25,614 bases of DNA from Actinomycetes bacterium. GTDB taxonomy: Bacteria > Actinomycetota > Acidimicrobiia > Acidimicrobiales > Palsa-688. The notes under the pieces are model-generated. The model ran no database searches. It was not told the DNA's origin and worked only from the letters and a program-made list of their open reading frames with translations. The DNA lies in the NCBI GenBank assembly GCA_021808425.1, contig JAKBBS010000026.1:1-25614 (forward strand), given 5' to 3'. Shown one piece after another: positions 6,422-13,487 of the stretch. Positions within the stretch are counted from its first letter, which is position 1; every line of letters starts with the position of its first letter. The position numbers and the translations under genes were made by a program.

Positions 6422-8794
6422 GCTAATCCTGACCAAACCATATCCGTGTCCGTCCCTGTGAGCAGCACCGACAAGGTGCTCTCCTTCGAGACGGGGCTCC
6501 TCGCCCCGCAAAGCCAGGGGGCGGTGGTTGGACGGCTCGGCGACACGCTCGTCCTGGCAACCGCCAACGCCGCAACGTCCGTGCGCGAAGGGATCGACTT
6601 CTTTCCTCTCACAGTGGACGTCGAGGAGAAAATGTACGCGGCCGGCAAGATACCCGGCTCCTTTTTCCGTCGTGAGGGACGCCCGTCCGACACGGCGATC
6701 CTGACCGCCCGGCTGATCGACCGGCCTCTCCGGCCGAGCTTCGCCGATGGTTACCGCAACGAAACCCAGGTCGTGCTCACCGTGCTCGGCGCGGACCTGG
6801 AGAACCCCCACGACGTGCTTGCCATCAACGCGGCGAGTGCAGCCTTGATGATCTCCGGTATCCCATTCGAGGGTCCGATAGGCGCTGTGAGAGTGGCGTT
6901 CAACGCTGAGGGGGTCTGGATCCCGCACCCCAGCTACCAGGACGGTGACGAGTCTGCGTTCGAGCTCGTCGTCGCAGGAAGGCAGCTCGATGACGGCGAC
7001 ATCGCCGTCATGATGGTCGAGGCCGGTGGTACGGCGGCATCTTGGGAGCTTTACGAGTCCGGTGCGCCGAAGGTGACCGAGGCGGTCATCGCGGACGGCT
7101 TGGAGTCCGCCAAGACCTGGATCCGCGAGAGCATCGAGGCTCAGCGCGAGCTGGTCGCGAAGGCGGGCTCCCGGGCGCCTATCGACTACGTCCCGCAGCG
7201 CGACTACGGCGACGACGTGGCGGAGCGGGTGGCGGCGGTCGGGACCGAGCGCGTACGGGCAGCGACGACTATTACCGCCCGGGTGGAACGCGACAGCGCA
7301 ACCTCCGCGGCATCCAAGTCGATCTCGGCGGAGCTTGGCGACGAGTTCGCCGGGCGTGAGGGGGAAATCAAGGCTGCGGTCCGCTCTCTCACCAAGAAGC
7401 TCGTGCGTGAGCGCATAGCATCGGAGGGTGTCAGGATCGACGGCCGGACGACAGATCAGATAAGGCCGCTCACTGCGATGGTCGGTCTCATCCCGACGGC
7501 GCATGGATCCGGGCTTTTCCAGCGGGGCGAGACTCAGGTGCTCAACATCACGACGCTCGGCATGCCCCGCATGGACCAGCTTCTCGACACGATCGGCGTC
7601 GACGACAAGAAACGCTACATGCACCACTACAACATGCCCCCGTACGCGAACGGAGAGACCGGCCGCGTCGGAAGCCCGAAGCGGCGCGAGATCGGACACG
7701 GCCTGCTGGCCGAGCGGGCTCTCCTGCCGGTCGTGCCGCCGGTCGAGGAGTTCCCGTACGCGCTCAGGCTCGTCTCTGAGGTTCTCTCCTCCAACGGTTC
7801 GACGTCCATGGCGTCGGTGTGTTCGTCCAGCCTCTCGCTCATGGATGCGGGTGTCCCCCTCAAGGCACCGGTAGCCGGTATCGCAATGGGTCTGGTCAAA
7901 GTCGACGATCAATACGTGACGCTGACCGACATCCTCGGCGCGGAGGATGCATTCGGTGACATGGACTTCAAGGTCGCCGGCACCGCAGACTTCGTCACCG
8001 CGTTGCAGCTCGACACGAAGATCGACGGCCTGCCGGCTTCTGTGCTCGGTGAAGCTCTGCGCCAGGCTTACAAGGCGCGTGTCGAGATCCTTGCGGTGAT
8101 GGAGAAGGCGATAGCTACCCCGCGAAGCGAGGTGCGGGCAAGTGCGCCGAAGATCGTCAGCCTCGAGATCCCGATCGACAAGATCGGAGAGGTGATCGGC
8201 CCGAAGGGCAAGGTGATCAACGCCCTACAGCAAGAGACGGGCGCTGACATAGCGGTCGACGACGACGGGATCGTCGGAACTGTCACCATCGGAGCACGTG
8301 ACGGGGCGGCCGTCGCCGAAGCCCGGCGGAGGATCGAGATGATCCTCGACCCGCCGAAGGCCGAGGTAGGCGCCGTCTATCGCGGCAAGGTGGTCAACGT
8401 CACCAAGTTCGGGGCTTTCGTCAACATCCTGCCCGGACGCGACGGCTTGGTTCACATCTCCAAGCTCGGTCGCGGCAAGCGGGTCGAGCGCGTCGAGGAC
8501 GTCGTCGACCTCGGAGACGAGATCGAGGTCAGGGTGGACGACATCGACCCTCAGGGGAAGGTGTCTCTGTCTGTCGCCGGCGAACCGGCTGACGCAGCGC
8601 CAGCCTCGGCTGGCCGTCAACGCGACAATGAGAGCGGCGGCGAGGAAGCTGCTGCGACAATTTCGTTCGAGGCAAGCTGGGAGGCGGAGGCTGCGGTCAC
8701 TTTCGGCGACTTGGGTCCCGAGACCTCGGGTGGACTGGCTGAGGCGGACTCGTCGAGGTCACCGAGGCGTAACCCTCGCCGCCGGCGGAGCTGA
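6416..8794 (+). CDS. pnp: Polyribonucleotide nucleotidyltransferase (PNPase)
   Basis: PNPase is the trimeric phosphorolytic 3'-5' exoribonuclease of mRNA decay. The 792-residue product has two RNase PH domains separated by a helical domain. The second carries the family motifs GETQVLNITTLGM, SSNGSTSMASVC and DMDFKVAGT. A KH domain follows, with GPKG at about 595-598, and then an S1 domain from about residue 652. After about residue 725 comes a non-conserved 67-residue tail, acidic and alanine-rich, ending in the arginine cluster RSPRRNPRRRRS. The ATG at 6416 has a strong GAAAGGAG Shine-Dalgarno, but that site lies inside a stable hairpin. Conserved linkage to rpsO and the leader structure support autoregulation. 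The M16 peptidase gene starts 10 bases downstream. Confidence 0.97.
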   Translation: MVANPDQTISVSVPVSSTDKVLSFETGLLAPQSQGAVVGRLGDTLVLATANAATSVREGIDFFPLTVDVEEKMYAAGKIPGSFFRREGRPSDTAILTARLIDRPLRPSFADGYRNETQVVLTVLGADLENPHDVLAINAASAALMISGIPFEGPIGAVRVAFNAEGVWIPHPSYQDGDESAFELVVAGRQLDDGDIAVMMVEAGGTAASWELYESGAPKVTEAVIADGLESAKTWIRESIEAQRELVAKAGSRAPIDYVPQRDYGDDVAERVAAVGTERVRAATTITARVERDSATSAASKSISAELGDEFAGREGEIKAAVRSLTKKLVRERIASEGVRIDGRTTDQIRPLTAMVGLIPTAHGSGLFQRGETQVLNITTLGMPRMDQLLDTIGVDDKKRYMHHYNMPPYANGETGRVGSPKRREIGHGLLAERALLPVVPPVEEFPYALRLVSEVLSSNGSTSMASVCSSSLSLMDAGVPLKAPVAGIAMGLVKVDDQYVTLTDILGAEDAFGDMDFKVAGTADFVTALQLDTKIDGLPASVLGEALRQAYKARVEILAVMEKAIATPRSEVRASAPKIVSLEIPIDKIGEVIGPKGKVINALQQETGADIAVDDDGIVGTVTIGARDGAAVAEARRRIEMILDPPKAEVGAVYRGKVVNVTKFGAFVNILPGRDGLVHISKLGRGKRVERVEDVVDLGDEIEVRVDDIDPQGKVSLSVAGEPADAAPASAGRQRDNESGGEEAAATISFEASWEAEAAVTFGDLGPETSGGLAEADSSRSPRRNPRRRRS

Positions 8795-8804
8795 CGCAGC
8801 CGGC

Positions 8805-10028
8805 GTGAGCCATCGCTCTACTACTCTCCCCGAAGGCCTAACCGTGGTCACCGAGCGGATGTCCGAAATCCGCTCGGTGAGCATCGGTTTCTGGGTGGGA
8901 ACAGGTTCGGTGGACGAAGCGCCCGCACTTGCAGGCGCCTCGCACTTCCTTGAACATCTCCTTTTCAAAGGGACAGCGCAGCGCAGCGCGCGCAGTATCG
9001 CATTGGCGGTCGAATCGGTTGGCGGCGACATGAACGCGTTCACCACCAAGGAGTACACGACTTTCTATGTGAGGCTGCTCGCCGACGACCTGGCGATGGG
9101 CCTCGAGCTCATGTCGGACATCGTGTGGGCCCCCGCGCTTCGCCCCGACGAATTCGAGACGGAGCGAAGGGTGATCCTCGAGGAGATCCTGATGCACTCC
9201 GACGAGCCGTCGGATCAGGTCCACGACCTGCTGGCTGACGCCCTCTTCCCAGGGCATCCCCTCGGAAGGGAAGTCCTCGGCGACCCCGAGACCGTGAACG
9301 CGATGACCGTCGACGACGTGGCCACTTTTCACTCGGTGCACTACCGTCCCGGTAACATTGTCGTAGCCGTCGCCGGCAACGTCGAGCACGACGAGGTAGT
9401 GGACCTGGTTGGATCTCGTATCGGAAGCGTTGGCGGCAAGCCACCGTCGCGGAGCGCCCCGAGCGCCCCTGCGCTAGCGCGAAGCGACCTCGAACGCGAC
9501 ACCGAACAGGCGCATCTGGCGGTCGCCGTGCCGGGACCTGACAGGGACGACGAAGACCGCCACAGCCTCGCAGTGGTCGAGCACGTGCTCGGCGGCGGGA
9601 TGGCGAGCCGACTCTTCCAGTCGGTGCGAGAGGAGCGCGGCCTCGCCTACTCCGTCTACGCCTACCGGTTAGGTTTCGAAGGCGCAGGGGCGCTTGCCGT
9701 CTACGCCGGCAGTTCGCCGTCGCGTAGCGGTGAGGTGCTTGAGCTTGTCATGGCCGAACTTGACCGCATGGCGGCCAGCGGCATCACCGACGAGGAGCTC
9801 GCCTCCGCTAAAGGCCACATGCGTGGCTCGCTGGCGCTAGGCCTCGAGGATTCCGGGGCCCGGATGAGCCGCCTCGGCCACGCCCAACTAGTCCACGGTC
9901 GCGTCAGGTCACTCGACGAAGTCGAGAAGAAGATCGAGGAACTGACCTTGGAAGAGGTCAACGAATCCGCCCGGCGGTGGCTGGGCGGACCCCGCACTGT
10001 CGCTTCGATCGGGCCGTCCAAGCCGTGA
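8805..10028 (+). CDS. M16 family zinc metallopeptidase (processing-peptidase type)
   Basis: The 407-residue product is a single-unit M16B peptidase of the mitochondrial-processing-peptidase-like group commonly encoded beside pnp in Gram-positives. The inverted zinc motif HFLEH gives His47, Glu50 and His51. Glu127 in ERRVILEEIL is the expected third ligand, about 75 residues later. The C-terminal half contains GGGMASRLFQSVREERGLAYSV, the usual substrate-binding glycine-rich loop and R/Y pair. The frame is open far upstream into pnp, but GTG at 8805 lies just after the pnp stop and gives the standard N-terminus. No signal peptide is seen, so it should be cytosolic. Its TGA overlaps dapB (GTGA). 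Its natural substrate is not predictable from sequence. Confidence 0.92.
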   Translation: MSHRSTTLPEGLTVVTERMSEIRSVSIGFWVGTGSVDEAPALAGASHFLEHLLFKGTAQRSARSIALAVESVGGDMNAFTTKEYTTFYVRLLADDLAMGLELMSDIVWAPALRPDEFETERRVILEEILMHSDEPSDQVHDLLADALFPGHPLGREVLGDPETVNAMTVDDVATFHSVHYRPGNIVVAVAGNVEHDEVVDLVGSRIGSVGGKPPSRSAPSAPALARSDLERDTEQAHLAVAVPGPDRDDEDRHSLAVVEHVLGGGMASRLFQSVREERGLAYSVYAYRLGFEGAGALAVYAGSSPSRSGEVLELVMAELDRMAASGITDEELASAKGHMRGSLALGLEDSGARMSRLGHAQLVHGRVRSLDEVEKKIEELTLEEVNESARRWLGGPRTVASIGPSKP

Positions 10029-10819
10029 AGGTCGCTGTGATCGGGGCGGCCGGGCGGATGGGGGCGGCGGTCTGCGAGGCGGTGACCGGTTCCTCGGATC
10101 TCGAACTGGTCGCAGCTGTCGACCCGGCGTGGGCTGGTGGCCGGGACGCGGACCCCGGCGTGGGGCTCCCAGGTGTCGCCGTCAGAAGTGGTGACATTAC
10201 CCACGTTGCAGAAGACGGCGCGGTAGTCGCAGTCGACTTCACAGTTGCGGCGGCGGCCCTGGAGAACGCGGCCTGGTGCGCCGGCAACGGCGTACACATG
10301 GTGATCGGCACGACCGGGCTCGGAGAGGCCGGGGTCGGCCGTCTTTCGGAGCTGTTTCCCCCTGACGGAGTTCTCGGATGCGTGATCGCAGCGAACTTCG
10401 CAATCGGGGCGGTTCTCATGATGCGTTTTGCGGAGATGGCATCCCCGTGGTTCGACACTGCGGAGATAATCGAACTTCATCACGACGCCAAGGTGGATGC
10501 GCCGTCGGGCACGGCGATCACGACTGCAGAGCGGATGGCCGCCGCGTCAGGAGAGTGGGGGGCCGATCCTACCGAGTCCGAAGTTCTAAGCGGGGCCCGC
10601 GGGGGTCGCGGAGATGGAGGAATCCGTATCCACTCCGTTCGGATGAGGGGCATGGTCGCTCACCAGGAAGTCATCCTCGGAACATCGGGGCAGACCCTCA
10701 CCATCCGCCACGACTCTATCGACAGGGGCTCGTTCATGCCGGGCGTGCTTGCGGCAGTCAGATTCGTGGTGTCACGGCCGGGCGTTACCGTGGGCCTAGA
10801 ACCGGTCTTATTCAAGTAG
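10025..10819 (+). CDS. dapB: 4-hydroxy-tetrahydrodipicolinate reductase
   Basis: DapB makes tetrahydrodipicolinate using NAD(P)H, the second step of the diaminopimelate/lysine branch. The 264-residue product begins with the Rossmann motif VAVIGAAGRMGAAV. It has the GTTGLGE segment of the active-site loop and the C-terminal substrate motif HHDAKVDAPSGTA (His152, His153, Lys156). The frame is open upstream, but the GTG at 10025 places the first beta strand at the N-terminus and overlaps the M16 stop by 4 bases. The next gene, dapA, catalyses the preceding step but appears to have its own promoter in the 82-base gap. Confidence 0.96.
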   Translation: MKVAVIGAAGRMGAAVCEAVTGSSDLELVAAVDPAWAGGRDADPGVGLPGVAVRSGDITHVAEDGAVVAVDFTVAAAALENAAWCAGNGVHMVIGTTGLGEAGVGRLSELFPPDGVLGCVIAANFAIGAVLMMRFAEMASPWFDTAEIIELHHDAKVDAPSGTAITTAERMAAASGEWGADPTESEVLSGARGGRGDGGIRIHSVRMRGMVAHQEVILGTSGQTLTIRHDSIDRGSFMPGVLAAVRFVVSRPGVTVGLEPVLFK

Positions 10820-10889
10820 GGCGCGAACACACTCGCTGCGTCCTGCCATCTCGCTCAAGTTCCCGGACAGCGATACTGCCATGGCTGAG

Positions 10890-10895
10890 TAAAGT
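10890..10895 (+). promoter_or_regulatory. Putative -10 box of a leaderless dapA transcript
   Basis: TAAAGT ends 6 bases before the dapA ATG, and no Shine-Dalgarno is present in the gap. This spacing places the transcription start on the start codon, the typical arrangement for leaderless actinobacterial genes. No clear -35 box is seen. Confidence 0.5.
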
Positions 10896-10901
10896 TGGCG
10901 T

Positions 10902-11792
10902 ATGACCGACAACTCCAGGTTCGGTGCCGTGGGCACCGCTATGGTCACCCCGTTCGACTCGGACCTCCGCCTAGACGTCACGGCCGCGGCTGATCTTGCG
11001 AGGTGGTTGTGCTCGCACGGCAGTGATTTTCTGGTGGTGTCAGGCACGACCGGCGAGTCCCCGACGCTAAGTGACGACGAGAAGACCGAACTGTGGCGCG
11101 CCGTTTCGTCGGCGGTGGACGCCCCGGTGCTAGCCGGCACTTCGACTTCCGACACGGCACATTCGGTGGCCTTGACACGCGACGCGCTGCGTTGCGGGGT
11201 TAGCGGCATTCTGGCGGTCACCCCCTACTACAGCCGGCCGTCGCAGGCGGGAATAGAGGCGCACTTCCGGGCGGTGGCGGCTGCAGCCGGTGACCTGCCC
11301 GTCGTCGTCTATGACATCCCCGTTCGCACCGGGCGCAAAATCGCTCCGGACGTCATCTTGAGGCTCGCCGACGAAGGTGTGATCGCAGGAGTCAAGGACG
11401 CCACCGCTAACCCGGCCGCTACTGCGGAGCTTATAGCCCGCTGCCCTCCGGGCTTCGACGTCTACAGCGGCAATGACGCCGACACCCTCGCACTTCTGGC
11501 GCTCGGAGCTGTCGGTGTGATCTCAGTGGAGTCACACTGGGCGGGAGAGCTCGTCGGGGAGATGGCGGCAGCATTTTTCAAAGGCGACGTCGATCTGGCG
11601 AGGTCGATAAACGCACGCCTAATCGCCTCGCATCGTTTCCAGTCGAGTGACGAGACGCCGAACCCGATCCCGGCGAAGGCGGCTATGCGCGCTCTTGGAC
11701 ATGCGGTCGGACAATGCAGGCCGCCGGTGGGAGATGCGCCCGGGCACCTGGACGCGGCGGCGACTAGGCTGATCGAGTCTATTCGTGGCTGA
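10902..11792 (+). CDS. dapA: 4-hydroxy-tetrahydrodipicolinate synthase
   Basis: DapA condenses pyruvate with aspartate semialdehyde, the committed step to lysine and diaminopimelate. The 296-residue TIM-barrel protein shows the GTAMVTPFD N-terminal strand and the GTTGESPTLSDDE motif. TPYYSRPSQ supplies the catalytic tyrosine (Tyr109/Tyr110), and GVKDAT contains the Schiff-base Lys165. Length is typical. The ATG at 10902 follows a TAAAGT box by 6 bases with no ribosome-binding site, so leaderless expression is likely. The stop overlaps the rnj start by 8 bases, linking the two genes as they are in many actinobacteria. Confidence 0.96.
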   Translation: MTDNSRFGAVGTAMVTPFDSDLRLDVTAAADLARWLCSHGSDFLVVSGTTGESPTLSDDEKTELWRAVSSAVDAPVLAGTSTSDTAHSVALTRDALRCGVSGILAVTPYYSRPSQAGIEAHFRAVAAAAGDLPVVVYDIPVRTGRKIAPDVILRLADEGVIAGVKDATANPAATAELIARCPPGFDVYSGNDADTLALLALGAVGVISVESHWAGELVGEMAAAFFKGDVDLARSINARLIASHRFQSSDETPNPIPAKAAMRALGHAVGQCRPPVGDAPGHLDAAATRLIESIRG

Positions 11793-13446
11793 TCCGGTCC
11801 GTATCGTCTTCCTGGGCGGTCTCGGTGAGATAGGACGGAACTGCGCCTGCGTCGAGGTGTCAGGCCGGATAATGCTGTTGGATTGCGGCCTGATGTTCCC
11901 AGACGACGACATGCCCGGGATCGACCTCGTCCTGCCCGACTTCTCGTACTTGCGTGACAACTCTGAGCGCATAGAGGGCGCCATCATCACTCACGGCCAC
12001 GAGGACCACTGCGGGGGCCTCAGCTATCTGCTGCGTGAACTGTCATTTCCTATCTACGGTTCTGCTCTGAGCCTCGGTTTGGCCCGAAGCAGGATCGAGG
12101 AGGCAGGGCTGCTCGATCGCACAGACCTGGTCGTCGTGCGCGACGGCGAGCGCCGCCAGATCGGTCCCTTCGATGTCGAGTTCATACCGGTAACCCATTC
12201 TGTGCCGCACGGCTTCGCCACAGCATTCCACACGCCCAAAGGCGTCATACTGCACTCCGGGGACTTCAAGATCGACCTCACCCCCGTCGACGGCAGGGCG
12301 ACCGACTTGGCGCGTATCGGCGCACTAGCGGACGGTCCCGGCGTGCGCCTTCTCCTTGCTGACTCCACAAACGCCGAGGAGGAAGGCCACACGGTGAGCG
12401 AGAGCAAGGTTGGTGGCGTCCTCGCCAACCTTTTCGCGACCAACCGGGACAAACGGATGGTCGTCGCTTGTTTTGCGAGCCACATCCATAGGGTCCAGCA
12501 GATAGCCAACGCCGCTATCGCGAACGGCCGGACGATAGCGACCCTCGGCCGTTCCATGGCACGAAACGTTGCCCTCGCACGCTCCATGGGCCTGCTCGAC
12601 ATTGCAGACGAGAGCCTCGTCGAGATCGAAGCAATCAAAGACCTCGATCCTCGCCGGGTATGCGTCATTTGCACAGGATCGCAGGGGGAGCCCATGTCGG
12701 CGCTGTCTTTGATGGCCTCCGGTGACAACAAATGGGTCCGGGTCGGCGATGGCGACCTCGTAGTCCTTTCGTCGCACGCGATTCCCGGTAACGAGACCAA
12801 CGTCGGTAAGGTCATCGACGGTCTCATGCGCCTCGGGGCTGACGTCGTGCATTCCGGCATAGCCGACGTGCACGTGAGCGGTCACGCGAAACGTGACGAG
12901 CTTCGGATACTGCTCTCGCTGGCCCGACCGCATTGCTTCGTCCCGGTACACGGCGAGTTCCGCCACCTAAGCCATCACGCGAAGCTGGCGGTGGAGATGG
13001 GGGTTGCCCCCGAGAGGATCCTGCTCGCCGAGGACGGAGACGTCGTCGAGTTGGGCGACGACGGGATCGATTTCGCCGGGGAAGTTCCCGCCGGCTACCT
13101 CTACGTTGATGGGATCGTCGGCGACGTTGGCCATGGAGTGCTCCGCGACCGAAAAGTGCTGGCCGAGGAAGGCGTCGTAGTTGTAGTAGTCGCGGTGGAC
13201 GCCAAGACAGGCGACATTCTCGGCGCCCCCGAGGTGATCTCTCGCGGTTGGGTGCACACTCCAGACGCCGAAGACCTTCTCGAGGAGGCCGGCAGGGCGG
13301 TCCTCGACGCCCTCGAAAGTGTCTCGTCATCGGGTCCAGCAGACGTTGAGGCGATCCGGCGACGGGCACGCGGGGCGCTCGGACGGTTCGTATCGCAGCG
13401 AACCCGCCGCAGGCCGATGATCGTCCCGGTAGTCACCGAGGTCTGA
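11785..13446 (+). CDS. rnj: Ribonuclease J
   Basis: RNase J is a metallo-beta-lactamase/beta-CASP nuclease with 5'-3' exonuclease and endonuclease activity in RNA maturation and decay. The 553-residue product starts RIVFLGGLGEIGRN, the family hallmark. It has the zinc motif HGHEDH (His70, His72, Asp74, His75), HSVPHG as the next metal-binding segment, LLADSTN and, in the beta-CASP part, GSQGEP. HVSGHAKRDEL and VPVHGEFRHL follow near residues 365-395, then the C-terminal oligomerisation domain. The GTG at 11785 overlaps dapA by 8 bases, with no good Shine-Dalgarno, so coupling with dapA is likely. Together with PNPase, it makes this cluster rich in RNA-turnover enzymes. Confidence 0.96.
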   Translation: MADPVRIVFLGGLGEIGRNCACVEVSGRIMLLDCGLMFPDDDMPGIDLVLPDFSYLRDNSERIEGAIITHGHEDHCGGLSYLLRELSFPIYGSALSLGLARSRIEEAGLLDRTDLVVVRDGERRQIGPFDVEFIPVTHSVPHGFATAFHTPKGVILHSGDFKIDLTPVDGRATDLARIGALADGPGVRLLLADSTNAEEEGHTVSESKVGGVLANLFATNRDKRMVVACFASHIHRVQQIANAAIANGRTIATLGRSMARNVALARSMGLLDIADESLVEIEAIKDLDPRRVCVICTGSQGEPMSALSLMASGDNKWVRVGDGDLVVLSSHAIPGNETNVGKVIDGLMRLGADVVHSGIADVHVSGHAKRDELRILLSLARPHCFVPVHGEFRHLSHHAKLAVEMGVAPERILLAEDGDVVELGDDGIDFAGEVPAGYLYVDGIVGDVGHGVLRDRKVLAEEGVVVVVVAVDAKTGDILGAPEVISRGWVHTPDAEDLLEEAGRAVLDALESVSSSGPADVEAIRRRARGALGRFVSQRTRRRPMIVPVVTEV

Positions 13447-13448
13447 TA

Positions 13449-13460
13449 CCCGAATTCGGG
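13449..13460 (+). promoter_or_regulatory. 12-bp perfect palindrome in the rnj-ftsK gap
   Basis: CCCGAATTCGGG lies 2 bases after the rnj stop and about where the -35 region of a promoter using the TAGAGT box would be. It could be an operator for ftsK or part of an rnj terminator without a U-tract. It does not match the LexA box I know for actinobacteria. Confidence 0.3.
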
Positions 13461-13472
13461 GGTGGGCAGTGT

Positions 13473-13478
13473 TAGAGT
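13473..13478 (+). promoter_or_regulatory. Putative -10 box of ftsK
   Basis: TAGAGT lies 9 bases before the GTG of ftsK, with no Shine-Dalgarno between. This is consistent with a leaderless or nearly leaderless transcript. Confidence 0.35.
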
Positions 13479-13487
13479 CGCTTTGCC

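Noticed and set aside
6083..7912. A 609-codon open frame on the minus strand across rpsO and pnp
   Set aside because: It lies wholly opposite two certain genes, its sequence is rich in Arg/His/Asp as expected for the antisense of high-GC coding DNA, and no family features are visible.
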